Below, piece after piece: positions 1 to 10,400 of a stretch of 64,000 nt of DNA. Position numbers and translations under genes: made by a program. The first letter of the stretch is position 1; every line of letters starts with the position of its first letter. The notes beneath the pieces are model-generated. The model did no database searches and had not been told where the DNA came from. It worked only from the letters and a program-made list of their open reading frames with translations. Source of the stretch: Palsa-883 sp963826975 (GTDB lineage Bacteria; Pseudomonadota; Alphaproteobacteria; Acetobacterales; Acetobacteraceae); assembly GCA_963826975.1 (NCBI GenBank), contig CAWGZJ010000027.1, positions 62,001 to 126,000 of the forward strand, read 5' to 3'.

Positions 1-231
1 GCGCTTGAGGATGTGACCGGGGGTTTTGTAGCTCTCCAGCTCGCCAAACTGGCGGGTGAATGCAAGCTGCTGGTCATCGCCAAGCCGCTGGTCGCGAAAC
101 ACCAGCACGGCGTATTGATCCATTCCGGCCTCGATGTCGGCGATCTCCTTGGGACCGAGCGGCTTGGCACAGTCCACGCCGGACACCTCTCCGGCAAAGG
201 TCGGTCGCAACTGGCTGATCGATACAGGCAT
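1..231 (-). CDS. TauD/TfdA-type dioxygenase, N-terminal part (runs off window)
   Basis: The first 77 codons of a gene whose 3' end lies outside the window. The start is the ATG whose complement is at 229-231. The residues read MPVSISQLRPTFAGEVSGVD and continue with a segment ending in VLVFRDQRL, then FTRQFGELE. This is the usual N-terminus of the TauD/TfdA family of Fe(II)/2-oxoglutarate-dependent oxygenases: an early A/GEV.GVD element, then the V.VFR(D/N)Q strand and the FGEL helix. Family members hydroxylate small acids such as taurine, 2,4-D or aliphatic sulfonates in the cytoplasm; the substrate cannot be told from this fragment. The HxD...H iron ligands lie beyond the window, so catalytic competence is untested. 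No partner gene is visible on this strand. Confidence 0.8.
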   Translation of the reverse strand, partial: MPVSISQLRPTFAGEVSGVDCAKPLGPKEIADIEAGMDQYAVLVFRDQRLGDDQQLAFTRQFGELESYKTPGHILKR

Positions 232-444
232 CTCCGTCGTTCCCTTTTGGCGTCGTTCCGTCCAGGTTTCAGGCCACACCGGCCGCGTCCCGCCGGCCGA
301 TCCGGGGCAGGGGCAAGCCGCACGGGATAGTGGCACGCGGCTCGCCGATAGGGCAGACCCAAGCGGATCGTCGGCGCAGCGTGGTCCGTCGCAGTGGGCG
401 CCGCCGTCGTCCTGCGGCATGATGTGCCCCGGGAGGAGACGAAC

Positions 445-795
445 ATGCTCAAAAGCGTGAGCGCGATCACCCTGGCGACGCACGACATGGCGCGTTCGGT
501 GGCGTTTTACATGGCGCTTGGCTTCGAGTTGAAATTCGGCGGACCGCAGGCGTCGTTCACCAGCTTCCATGCCGGCAGCGGCCACCTGAACCTGACCGCG
601 GCGCCGGCCGGGCAGGCATGGTCCTGGTGGGGCCGAGCGATTTTCTACGTCGACGACGTCGATGCGCAGCATGCGCGCGCCCTGGCGGCCGGGTTGTCGC
701 CTGCGTCTGCGCCGCGCGATGCCCCGTGGGGGGAGCGCTTTTTCCATATCGTTGATCCCGACGGACACGAACTCAGCTTTGCACGGCCGCTGTAA
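445..795 (+). CDS. VOC (glyoxalase/bleomycin-resistance fold) protein
   Basis: A 116-residue single-module vicinal-oxygen-chelate protein. The ATG at 445 is chosen over an in-frame one at 394 because GGGAGGAG lies about 8 bases before it and the fold begins directly after it (MLKSVSAITLATHDMARSVA). The pattern is the VOC beta-alpha-beta-beta-beta unit: the DMARSVAFY helix, FHAGSGHLNL strand, IFYVDDVDA strand and a C-terminal FFHIVDPDGHELSFA, whose final E is in the usual metal-ligand position. Such proteins act as lyases, dioxygenases or antibiotic-binding proteins, usually as dimers. Substrate and partners cannot be inferred here; neighbours on both sides are unrelated. Confidence 0.85.
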   Translation: MLKSVSAITLATHDMARSVAFYMALGFELKFGGPQASFTSFHAGSGHLNLTAAPAGQAWSWWGRAIFYVDDVDAQHARALAAGLSPASAPRDAPWGERFFHIVDPDGHELSFARPL

Positions 796-980
796 TGCCG
801 GTTGCCGGCGGCGCGGCGTCGCCAGCCATGCGAAGACGCCGATAGAACATCGCCAGCGGTGTGTTAAGCTTCTCGCAACGTTCCGGTTGGTATGCGCAAG
901 TGCCCACCCACCGCGCGTTGCGCCGATCGGCCGAGCAGCCACTGCGACGCGACACGACCGCCACTGCCGGAGCCTGAAAC

Positions 981-3900
981 GTGACGATTTACTGCCCAGG
1001 TGTTCCACTGCCGGATCGTGGTGTCCCTTCGGGATGGCATCATGCTCGCCGCATCAGCCTGACAGGCGCCGTGGTGGCGTGCCTGTTGCCTGCGATGGCC
1101 GCGGCGCAGAGTTTCGATTGCGGCAAAGCGCAAGACCCCACCGATCGGGCGATCTGCGCTTCCCCGCGGCTGCGGCAGCTCGATACCGACCTGGCGGCGG
1201 CCTACGCGGCTGCCGTGAGCCGCGACGCCGCGCAGGCCGATGCCATACGCCAGGCGCAACGAAGTTGGGCCAAGAGCCGCGCGACCTGCCTATCCCGCCA
1301 GGCTCCGCCGGCGGGCGGGACGACAAACCCGGAGCAATGCCTGGTCGCGGCTTACGCCAGCCGGCTGGCCACTCTCGCCGCGCCGACCGCGTCCTCGGCA
1401 CCAGCCGGGTCCTCAGCACCGACCTCGTCTGCGGCACCAACCGCGTCCTCGGCAGCACCGACCGCACCCGCGGCCACACCGCCTGCTTCGGCCACCGCTG
1501 TCCCGCCGACACCTGCGGCTCCGACGCCCGTCACAGCCGCCTCGCCCACTCCTGGCGCGGCGGGAACCACCCCGGCGTCGCCCGTCCCGGAACCCACTCC
1601 GGCAGCGCAACAAAACCCCACGTACCAGGGCAGCCAGGGCGCCAATGCATCCCAGGGGACATCGCAGGGGTCGGAGCAGACCGCTGCGCCGTTCGCCCCG
1701 CCACGTCTGGCCGCCGGGTTGCCGGCGACCCCGGCCGGAACCGCGACGCTGGAGCGCGACCGTTTTCCCACCGCCGGCGAAACCGATGTGCTGCTGCACG
1801 TCACCACCCCGGGCCGCTTTGCCGTTCGCGCGCAAAGCCCCACCGGCACGGCTTTGCAGCTTGTGGACATGCTGACCGGCCCCGGCGACCGCGCGGGCTG
1901 GCCAGGCAAACAGGACGGCCGCATCGACGCCCTGCTCGACACCGGCACCTATAAGCTGCGCGCTTTCGGCGATAAGGCCGCTACGGGCGAGACGGTGTTG
2001 TCCCTCGCGGCATTCGCCGAAGCCGGCCCCGCCCAACTCGCCCCCGGATACCAGCCGGTGGCCACGACGCTGCGCGATCTGCAATTCCAGTCGTTCTGGC
2101 TGGCGGTCGGCGACACCGCAGCGACCACCCGCATCGAGGCGGCCGGCCGCAGCCTCGCGGCGCTAAAGCTGTGGCGCGACGGCCGCGACCTTGTGGCGAT
2201 GCCGGAGACGGTCCGCGTCCTGACACCGACCCCGGCGCACCCGCTGACCGATATCCTGCTGTCCGGCCACGTGCCGCCCGGCGCCTACCTGGTCACCGCC
2301 TATGGCGGCCCGAATCTGCCCTGGTCGGACGGCGCCGCGGACGAACCGCTCTACCTGCGCACGGGACGTTCCACCGACCTGCTGGCGGGCGGCGTGTCCG
2401 CCCAGGTCGGCGTGTTCGGCACCGAGGTGTTCGAGACGCCGCCGGACGCCGCCCGCGTGCTGCTGATCCTGCCGCAGCCCGCCGAGGCCCACCTGCGTGC
2501 CACCGCGCCCGTTGCGAACCTGAACACCGCCGACATGGCAAAGAACGATCGCGCCCGCGCCACGCTCCTGGACCTGCCGGGCAAACCGCAGCAGGAACGA
2601 ACTGTCAGTCTCGAGGCCGCGCCGGGCCAGGCATTCACCCTGCGTCCCATGGCGGCTGCCGGCGCGCCGGCGGACCGGCCGGGCCGCTTCTGGTTCGGCG
2701 TCGGGGAACCGGCGAACGGCGGCGATGAGGCGCCGGCGGCCGCCATCCTGATGCAACTCCGCGCCGATCCCACCGGCACGCGCGAGGTCACCCCCGAGGT
2801 GCTCGCCTCTCCCGGCGTACCGGTGGTTGGCCCCGGCAAGGCCTGGCGTGTCCGCTTCAACCTGCGCGGCAACACGGCGCTGCTGTTCCATGCAACTTCT
2901 GTCGTCACCGTGGCGGTGCACGCCGAGGGGCCGCTGGTCACGCCGCGCATCAACACCCTGCAGGGGGCCGTGCTCAACGCGATGGGCGATGGCCGCACCG
3001 CGACGACCTGGGCACTCTCGTCCGGCTGGTACACGCTGGCGCTGGCCGTGAAACCCGGCGTGGCCGGCATCCTCGACCTGACGCTCGGTCCGCCCGGCCT
3101 GGTCCCGCTGGCGCCGGAACAGCCTGGGCCGGAGGCACCGGTCCTGTCGTTGGGGGAGCACCAGATTGATGCGCAATCCGGGGCGCAATCCCGCTTCGCG
3201 CTGCTGGTCAACCGTGTTCCGGGCGGCCCGCCTGACCTGCTGAGCCGCGCGGTCCCGGTGGAACTGGCCGACGGTCCCCTGGTCGAGACGCTGCCAGTCG
3301 GTGCGGCGCTTGACGTCCGGGTGCATGCGCGAAACCCCGGCGTGCTCCAGGTGCGCGACATCGCCGGCGCCGCGCCGCTGGAGATACGAGCGGTGAATGC
3401 CGGAACCACCACGTCCGTTACCCTGGCTGCATCCGATCACGCCCGCACCGTGGCGATCGCCCTGCTGCGGCCGCCACTGGCCCCCCCCGATCCTGCGCCG
3501 GCGCCTTCGCTGACCTCGTTGCGGGACCGCGAACCGGCGTTCCTCGATCTTGCGCGGGACGCGCAGGCGAGCTTTGCCCTGACGGTCGGGCAGGGGGGGC
3601 TTTACCGCGTGGAGACGCTCGGCCGTCTGAAGACCGCCGGCCACATCGCCACCGCGTTCATTCCGGTGCTGGGTCAGGCAACCGCGAATGGCATCGGCAG
3701 CAACATGTTGCTGCAGCGCTACCTGCGCGCCGGGCGCTACCGGCTGGACGTTACGGCACGTGAGTTGGCGGGACGGCTTGGCGTCAGCGCGACCGCGACC
3801 GCCTTGTCCGACGGCGCCGACCTGCTGCCCGGCGGCAGCGCGCGCGCGACGCTGTCGCCGGGCCGCGGGGTCGCCTTTCCGATCCGCATCACCGCCGCCG

Positions 3901-6900
3901 GGCGCTATCACCTCGACCTGCTCGGCGACGGCCGCGTGTTTACCGCGCGGCTGGAGGACGCCGACGGCTGGCCGCTGCGTGCCGCCGGCGATCTGTCCTC
4001 GGTCGATCAGGATTTGCTGCCCGGCGCCTACCGGCTGATCGTCCAGCCGCCGAGCGTTCAGGCTCAGGTCGTCGCGCGTCTGCAACGGATCGAGCAACCG
4101 GTGGCGCTGACCGGCCACGGCCCGCACAAGTTGCCGTTCGACGCCGAGCAGTCGCTGCAATGGCGGGAGCCGCCGGGTCGCGACGATCCACGTGCACCGG
4201 ACATCTGGACGTTTGGGCTGGCCGGCCCGGCCAAGGTGACGCTGAACATCGACGGCGACGGCATGGCGGCCTCGCTGCTGGCCGACCCGTCGCAGGCTGA
4301 GCCGCCGCAGGCCGGATCGCCTCAGGCCGGATCGCTTCCGGCCGGGGCGGCGAAACCGGGCGCGCCGCCGCTCGGGCGCCTGCTGGCCGGCACCAAGTTG
4401 GTGATCGACTTGCCGGCCGGGCGGTATCGCGTGGCGGCCAGCAGCCTCGGCCGCAACGATCGGTTGGCCTACACGATCACGTTGCATAGCGACGAATTGC
4501 AGCCCGACACCCCGCGGCGCGTGACGCTGCCAGCCGAAGTGCCGTTCGCTGTGGCGGCAGCGCGGGTGGTGAGCCTGACCAGCTTCGGCGGCGTGCCCTT
4601 GCGCGCGGAGTTGCGCGATGCCGCCGGCCATGTGCTGGCCCGCGCTGCCGGGCGGACCGATGACTGGAACATCGCCCTGTCGCGTTTCCTGCCGGCCGGG
4701 CGCTATCGGCTGGCGCTGGCGCCGCTGCTGCCTCCGTCCGGGCGGGCGAGGTCCGAGCCCGCCGACAGGCAGGACAACACATCGGACAATGACACGGACG
4801 CCAACGACAGCGGCAAGGCCAGCGAGGGCACCGCCAGCGACGCGGACAACCAGCCAATGGATCAATCGGCGGGGCAGACCGCCGACCAGGACGCCAGCAA
4901 CGACCAGACAAGCACCGGCCAGGCCAGCAACGATCAGACGAGCAACGATCAGAGCAGCAACGACCACGCTAGCAATGACCAGGCAAGTAACGATCAGGCA
5001 AGTAACGATCAGGCAAGTAACGATCAGGCGAGCAACGATCAAGCGAGTCCAGACCAGGCAAGTAACGATCAGGCCGACCAGGCCGCGACCGACCACCGAC
5101 CAGCCCGCACTGAAATCACGCTCCTGCTGCCGCGGGACATGCAAGACGTGCCGTTGGCCGGTGATGGCGCCATGGTGCTTCCGGGCGGCGGCATTCAGCA
5201 CGTGAAGCTGCCGGCGACGCAAGCCGGCAGCCTGCTGGTGGCCGCCGCGGAGGCACCGGTAGAGCTGATCCTCGCGCTGGAGCAGCGGGCCGCCGACGGC
5301 ACTTGGCATACGGTGGGCCAGAGCCAGGGGCTGGCGCCCATTCTGGGGACTCCCGTCGGGGATGCGGCCGCGGACCGGCGGGTTTCGGTCTGGACGGTGG
5401 ATGGCGGCACGGTGCCGATCCGGCTCGCCGCGCGCGCCGTGACCGCAACGCCGGTGCCGATCGGCACCGTGCCGCTGGCGCCGGTGGCGCTGGGCGGCGT
5501 CACCGGGCACTGGAACGCGGCACTCGTGGCCGATCCGGGCGCCAATATGTTGCACCTGGCCGAACCGGACGCCGGGCTGCTCGCCGCGTCCGCGCCGGAT
5601 CAGCCGGCCGCGCCGCCGCCGGACGGGACAATCGTCGCCCAGTCAGATGCGGTGTGGCTGCTGGCGCCGGACCCGACGCCGCCACGGCTTGCCGTGGTCC
5701 AGGCGGGACCGGGTGCCGAGCTTACGCTTGGCGTGCCCGCGGCGGGCCGAGCGACCTTGCCCATCGCTGTTCCCATGGGGGCTGCTCCCGCAGGGGCCAC
5801 TCCCTCGGGGGCCATTCCCACGGGGGCTGTTCCCGCGGATGGCGCCACGGGGGCCAAGCTATGCGCCTATGTTGCTGCCTCGGGGCTGGGTCAGCCTGGA
5901 TTGCAGGCCGGCCGTGGCATGGGCGTGGCGGATGGCAGCGGCTTCGCACTCTGCGGCGGGGCGACGCTCGCCGCCTGGAATGCCGGCGACGACACGGCGC
6001 TGCGCCTACGCCTGCGCCGGTATGACCTGACGCCACAACCCGAGGTCGCCGTCGACCAGGCGTTCGCCGGCACGCTGCCGCCGCATGCCGCGGTCCGGCT
6101 GCGCCTGTCGGCGGGTATCAAGCGGCTCGACGCCAGCCTGGCGCCGGGCGGTGCGCTGGTCGCGGGCTGGCAGCAGGCGGACCCGATCACGGACGCCGTC
6201 ACCGCCTGGGCAGGCAACGCGGCGCTCAGCCGCAGCCTGACCGGCGGCTGGACCGATGCATTGCTGGTCAATACTGGCGACGACCCGGCGCCGGTGGCGC
6301 TGGCCGTGACCACGGTCGGCGAACCCCAGAGCCTGGCGTCCGGCGGCATGTTCCGCCGCTTCTTCGGCGCCGGCGGGTCCTTCGTGTTACCGCTGACCGC
6401 AAGGCCGGGTCAGCGCCTTGTGCTGGCAGGCGACGCGAGCGCATCGGTGCAACGCCCGGACGGGCAGGTGCGCCAGGGCCGGGCGATCCCGCTGGATGGT
6501 CCCGCCAGCGCGGTGGTGACGCACGGCACCGGGCCGCTGGCGCTGTGGATCGAGGGCCCGGGTGTCTCGCCCTGGCCCGACGCCGTGCCATGTGACGTCA
6601 CGCTGCCGCAGCGCCTGATCCTGGACCAGGAGGCGATGACGCTGCACCTGTCGCCCGGCGCACCTGTGCTGCTGCGGCTGGCCAGCACTGGCCCCGCCAT
6701 CGTCGCGATCGGTGCCGAGCCACCCGTGCTGTTCGGCAAGGGCGTCGCGCTGGCGCGCTACCTGCCGGCGGGCGACACCACGCTGCGCCTGCTGTCGCCG
6801 CAGGACGGCAAGCTGTCCGGGGCGCTGGAGCTGTCGGGCAGCCCGGTGATCGAGGTGAATGAGGGCCTCGGCGCACCGGTCGCCATCCCGCCTGGCGGTG

Positions 6901-7208
6901 CCGCTGTGTTCGGCTTCACCGTCACCGCGGCGGGGCCGGTTGGGCTCGGCGTTCGTGCGGATCCGGATCGGGTGGCGGTGCGATTGCTCGACGAGCATGG
7001 CGCGACGTTGCAGCGCGGGGTGTCGATGCTGCGGCACCTGACGCCGGGCCACTACCTGCTGGAGGCGAGCGTTCCGCCCGATGCGCCGACCACGCTGGCA
7101 CGGCCCGCGGTGCTCGGCATCGTTCCGCACCCCAATCCGCCGCCACCGGACATCATCCGTGGGTTGCTGCTGGCGGCCGGCTTCGCCCCACCCGACAATG
7201 CCCGCTGA
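981..7208 (+). CDS. Giant exported protein with LprI-like N-terminus and repeated beta-sandwich modules
   Basis: A 2075-residue protein with a GTG start at 981. A signal peptide (RRISLTG, hydrophobic stretch, MAAAQ cleavage site near residue 43) predicts export. Residues about 45-115 form an LprI/DUF1311-like module with four cysteines (FDCGKAQDPTDRAIC, later TC and QC) and an RSWAKSR helix; LprI proteins inhibit lysozyme. A Pro/Ala/Thr linker follows. The rest is beta-rich, with at least nine recurrences of a strand like LPAGRYRL (LLPGAYRLIV, DLPAGRYRVAAS, FLPAGRYRLALAP, LTPGHYLLEAS), resembling prepeptidase-C-terminal (PPC) sandwiches. A D/N/Q/S-rich tract at residues about 1253-1373 holds SNDQA repeats. 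It precedes the alpha-2-macroglobulin and pbpC genes, probably in one operon, which suggests protection of the cell wall. I know no named family for the full protein; the role is inference. Confidence 0.75.
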   Translation: MTIYCPGVPLPDRGVPSGWHHARRISLTGAVVACLLPAMAAAQSFDCGKAQDPTDRAICASPRLRQLDTDLAAAYAAAVSRDAAQADAIRQAQRSWAKSRATCLSRQAPPAGGTTNPEQCLVAAYASRLATLAAPTASSAPAGSSAPTSSAAPTASSAAPTAPAATPPASATAVPPTPAAPTPVTAASPTPGAAGTTPASPVPEPTPAAQQNPTYQGSQGANASQGTSQGSEQTAAPFAPPRLAAGLPATPAGTATLERDRFPTAGETDVLLHVTTPGRFAVRAQSPTGTALQLVDMLTGPGDRAGWPGKQDGRIDALLDTGTYKLRAFGDKAATGETVLSLAAFAEAGPAQLAPGYQPVATTLRDLQFQSFWLAVGDTAATTRIEAAGRSLAALKLWRDGRDLVAMPETVRVLTPTPAHPLTDILLSGHVPPGAYLVTAYGGPNLPWSDGAADEPLYLRTGRSTDLLAGGVSAQVGVFGTEVFETPPDAARVLLILPQPAEAHLRATAPVANLNTADMAKNDRARATLLDLPGKPQQERTVSLEAAPGQAFTLRPMAAAGAPADRPGRFWFGVGEPANGGDEAPAAAILMQLRADPTGTREVTPEVLASPGVPVVGPGKAWRVRFNLRGNTALLFHATSVVTVAVHAEGPLVTPRINTLQGAVLNAMGDGRTATTWALSSGWYTLALAVKPGVAGILDLTLGPPGLVPLAPEQPGPEAPVLSLGEHQIDAQSGAQSRFALLVNRVPGGPPDLLSRAVPVELADGPLVETLPVGAALDVRVHARNPGVLQVRDIAGAAPLEIRAVNAGTTTSVTLAASDHARTVAIALLRPPLAPPDPAPAPSLTSLRDREPAFLDLARDAQASFALTVGQGGLYRVETLGRLKTAGHIATAFIPVLGQATANGIGSNMLLQRYLRAGRYRLDVTARELAGRLGVSATATALSDGADLLPGGSARATLSPGRGVAFPIRITAAGRYHLDLLGDGRVFTARLEDADGWPLRAAGDLSSVDQDLLPGAYRLIVQPPSVQAQVVARLQRIEQPVALTGHGPHKLPFDAEQSLQWREPPGRDDPRAPDIWTFGLAGPAKVTLNIDGDGMAASLLADPSQAEPPQAGSPQAGSLPAGAAKPGAPPLGRLLAGTKLVIDLPAGRYRVAASSLGRNDRLAYTITLHSDELQPDTPRRVTLPAEVPFAVAAARVVSLTSFGGVPLRAELRDAAGHVLARAAGRTDDWNIALSRFLPAGRYRLALAPLLPPSGRARSEPADRQDNTSDNDTDANDSGKASEGTASDADNQPMDQSAGQTADQDASNDQTSTGQASNDQTSNDQSSNDHASNDQASNDQASNDQASNDQASNDQASPDQASNDQADQAATDHRPARTEITLLLPRDMQDVPLAGDGAMVLPGGGIQHVKLPATQAGSLLVAAAEAPVELILALEQRAADGTWHTVGQSQGLAPILGTPVGDAAADRRVSVWTVDGGTVPIRLAARAVTATPVPIGTVPLAPVALGGVTGHWNAALVADPGANMLHLAEPDAGLLAASAPDQPAAPPPDGTIVAQSDAVWLLAPDPTPPRLAVVQAGPGAELTLGVPAAGRATLPIAVPMGAAPAGATPSGAIPTGAVPADGATGAKLCAYVAASGLGQPGLQAGRGMGVADGSGFALCGGATLAAWNAGDDTALRLRLRRYDLTPQPEVAVDQAFAGTLPPHAAVRLRLSAGIKRLDASLAPGGALVAGWQQADPITDAVTAWAGNAALSRSLTGGWTDALLVNTGDDPAPVALAVTTVGEPQSLASGGMFRRFFGAGGSFVLPLTARPGQRLVLAGDASASVQRPDGQVRQGRAIPLDGPASAVVTHGTGPLALWIEGPGVSPWPDAVPCDVTLPQRLILDQEAMTLHLSPGAPVLLRLASTGPAIVAIGAEPPVLFGKGVALARYLPAGDTTLRLLSPQDGKLSGALELSGSPVIEVNEGLGAPVAIPPGGAAVFGFTVTAAGPVGLGVRADPDRVAVRLLDEHGATLQRGVSMLRHLTPGHYLLEASVPPDAPTTLARPAVLGIVPHPNPPPPDIIRGLLLAAGFAPPDNAR
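4924..5073 (+). repeat. 15-bp tandem repeat coding for SNDQA units
   Basis: About ten imperfect copies of a 15-base unit (agcaacgatcaggca and variants) encode consecutive S-N-D-Q-A/T/S pentapeptides inside the large exported protein. Several copies are identical (agtaacgatcaggca three times in a row), which suggests recent slippage expansion. The product is a hydrophilic, probably disordered spacer between beta-sandwich modules. Copy number is a multiple of the codon length, so expansion keeps the frame. Confidence 0.9.
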
Positions 7209-7288
7209 GGCACAGGAGACGCGCATGCCGACGCATGGAGGGTTCCAGGTCATCGGCGTCGCGATGAGGGTGTGGGCGTGGTCGAAAC

Positions 7289-7402
7289 TCTCCCCTCCCC
7301 TTGAGGGAAGGGGTTGGGGGGAGGGGTTGGTGCCAGCGTCCCAACAGAGGTTCGTGCCGCGCGACCCCTCCCCCCAACCCCCTCCCTCAAGGGGAGGGGG
7401 AG
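7289..7402. repeat. REP-like inverted repeat at start of the alpha-2-macroglobulin gene
   Basis: Two GC-rich arms of about 38 bases (7289-7326 and 7365-7402) are near-perfect reverse complements, built on ctcccctccccttgaggga and its inverse, separated by about 38 bases. The form is that of a bacterial REP pair (BIME). It occupies the place where the start codon and signal-peptide n-region of the next gene should be. Confidence 0.85.
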
Positions 7403-10400
7403 AAAACTATTCCCTGGCCCGGCCTTGTCCTGACGCGCGCGGGGCTCTGCGCGCTCTTCTGCCTGATAGCGCTCCTCCTGGTTCCCTGCCTCGCCCACGC
7501 CCAAAACTCTCCACCACCGCTCGACCAGGTGCAGCGCGCCGATGGTGTCCTGGTCGTGCCTGATCACTTCCTGCGCCGCTGGGACCCGGTGACGGTGTTC
7601 TTCCCCGCGGACACCGGCCCGGCCCAGGCCGGCCCCGAGGATCATCCGGAGCGCGTCGTCACCCTGTCCCCGGCGCAGCCGGGCGCGTGGCGCTGGCTCG
7701 GTCCGCGCGTGCTCCAGTTTCGCCCGGCCGAGCCATGGACACCACTCCGCCGCGTCACCATCGCTGCCGGCAACCGCGCGACAACGCTGGTGCCCCTGCT
7801 GCCCGAACCTGTGCAGACCGCGCCGCAGGACAAGCCCGAGGGGATCGCCAATCTCGACACCATCAGCCTGACCTTCCAGGACCCTGTCGATGCCGCCGCC
7901 CTGGCTCGCCTGCTGACCATCGAGTTGCGCCCGCTGCCGGGCATCGATGCCGCCGGCGGCCAGACGCTGACCCGCGAGGATTTCGACCTCCGCCCGCTGG
8001 AGCGCGCCGGTCGCGCCGACAGGCAAACCTACCTGGTCATGCTGCACCAGCCGTTGCCGGACCAGCGGCTGGTGATCCTCCGGTTGCGTCTGTCCGACGA
8101 GCCAGGGCTGGACGACCCGATCTTTGAACTCCGGCTACGCACCGCCACGCCGTTCACGCTGTCCGATCTGGATTGTGGTGACGGTTATGTGTCGCGCACC
8201 ACCGACGGGCTGACGCTGTGCACACCCAGCAGCAATCCGGACAATTCCGGCGCTGGCGTCCAGCGCCGCTCCATCGTGCTGAATTTTTCCGCGGCGCCGC
8301 AACCACTGGATATCCTTCAGGCGCGCAACGCCCTGCGCATTGCCCCGCCGGTCGACGACCTTCATGTCGCTCCAGGTGGCCCGGATGACGGCCAGACGTT
8401 GCGGATCAGTGGAAGCTTCGCCGCCGAGACCGAGTACACGCTGCGTGTCGCGCCCGGCAGCCTGACCGACCGGCGAGGTCGCGCCCTGACCGGTGCGGCG
8501 CAGGCGCTGCGCTTTGCCTTCCACCCGGTACCGCCGCGGCTGGTATGGGACGCCTCGCAAGGCATCGCGGAGCAGCTTGGCCCGCAGATGGTGCCGGTGC
8601 GGGGCCACGGTTACGACCATGCCGATGTGCGCATCCATCGCATCGACCCGCTAGACCGCGACTTTTGGCCTTTCCCGGCGGGCGGGGTGGACACCGCCGA
8701 CGCCGCCTCGCCGCCGCTGCCCGGCAACGAGCCCGCCGCCTGGACCGATCCGGGTTCGATCCGGGCCCGGGACATCGCCGCGCGGATCAAGGCGCTTGGG
8801 TCGCCGGCGGTGTCCGAACTGCTGGCGCTGCCGCAAGCCGCCGGTGGCGCGGACGCCAAATTCGGCCTCGATCTGCAGCCGTTGCTGGCGCGGATCGCCG
8901 GGCCGCGGCAGGCCGGCACTTACCTGATCGGGCTGCTCCCGTTGCAGGGCACCGAGCGCCACTGGATCCGCCTGCAGGTCACCGATCTTTCACTCACCGC
9001 GGTGGAGGAACCCGGGCGCGTCCGCTTCGCGGTGACCTCGCTGGCCACCGCGCGTCCGGTTCCCGGGGCGCAAATTCGCATCGAGGGCCTGGCTGACAAG
9101 GAATACCGCGTGCTCGCGGAGGGGACTACCGACGCCGACGGCGCTTTTACCTACATCCCGCATGAAGGCGGGCAGGCGGCGCCGCAGCGCATCGTGGTGC
9201 AGAAGGCGACCGATGTGCTGGTGTTGCAGACCGCACCGGGGCCGCAACAATATGCCAATGGCAACTGGACGCAGCCGCGTGGCGTCCTGGCTCGGCTGGC
9301 CGTTCACCAAGACCGCGATCAGCGCGCGGGCCGAAAAACCGCGCATCCTGTGCCATGTGTTCACCGAGCGCCCGATCTACCGCCCGGAGGAGGCGGTGGA
9401 AATCCGCGGCTTCGTCCGCCGCTACCTGCATGGCGCGCTGGCCGATATCGATGGTACAGGCGCCGGGGGCAAGGGCACGCTGCTGGTGCAGGGGCCGGAC
9501 AAGCAGGAATGGCGCTATCCGGTGACGCTGGACGACACCAGCGGCTTCTACCTGCATTTCGATGCCAAGACCGAGGCGACCGGCGACTATACGGTATCGT
9601 TCCAGCCGGAGAAAGAAGCCGATTGCGACAGCGCCGGGTTCAAGAAGGAAGCCTACCGGCTGCCGACCTTCGAGGTGCTGCTGAACAATCCGCCGCGCGT
9701 GCCGCTCGACGCGCCGTTCCAGGTGGGGCTGGTGGCGCGCTACTACGCCGGCGGCGTGGTGACCGATCGGCCGATCAAGTGGCGCGTCACGCAGTTTCCC
9801 GTACACGTGGTCGCCGCCTGGCCGCGAGGGGTTTCTGTTCTCCAGCGACGCGCGGTTCTCCGGCGAGCAGGCGTTTCGTTCCACGCCTGTCATGGAGAGT
9901 GACGGCAAGACGGATGCGGGCGGCGCGGCGCAGCTTACGCTCGATCCGACGCTGGAGCCGACGGCGCAGCCGCGCACCTACGTCGTCGAGGCGACGGTCA
10001 CCGGCGACGACGGCCAGCAGATCCGCAACGTCGCGCATGTGCCGGCGCTGCCGCCGTTCGTGCTGGGCGTGAAGATGCCGCGTTATCTGGCGCAGCCAGG
10101 CGCGATCGCCGCGGAATTGTTGGCGTTGGATGCGGAAGGAAACCCGCGCGCCGGCCTCGATATGACGGTGCGGCTGATCAAGCGCGACTGGAACTCCGTG
10201 CTGCAGGCGAGCGACTTCACCCAGGGCACCGCGAAATACGTCACCCAGGAGATCGACCGCACGCTGGAGGAACGCCACGTCACCAGCACCGACGCGGCGC
10301 AGACGCTGAATTTCAACGCCACCGAGGCGGGCATCTACGTTGTCGAGGTGACCGCCGCCGACCGCCTGGGCCGGCGGCAGACGCTGCGGGTGGATTGCTT

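Noticed and set aside
4924..5073. CRISPR-like regular repeat
   Set aside because: Units are 15 bases with no spacers and code for a pentapeptide repeat in frame.
2163..5555. 1130-codon open frame on the minus strand opposite the LprI-like giant
   Set aside because: It is the GC-bias shadow of the plus-strand gene: Arg/Gln/His-rich text, no motif, and the plus strand has a signal peptide and repeated domains.
9162..9902. Programmed +1 frameshifting in the alpha-2-macroglobulin gene
   Set aside because: No slippery heptamer or stimulatory structure is evident, three separate shifts would be needed, and similar indels occur in unrelated genes across the window.
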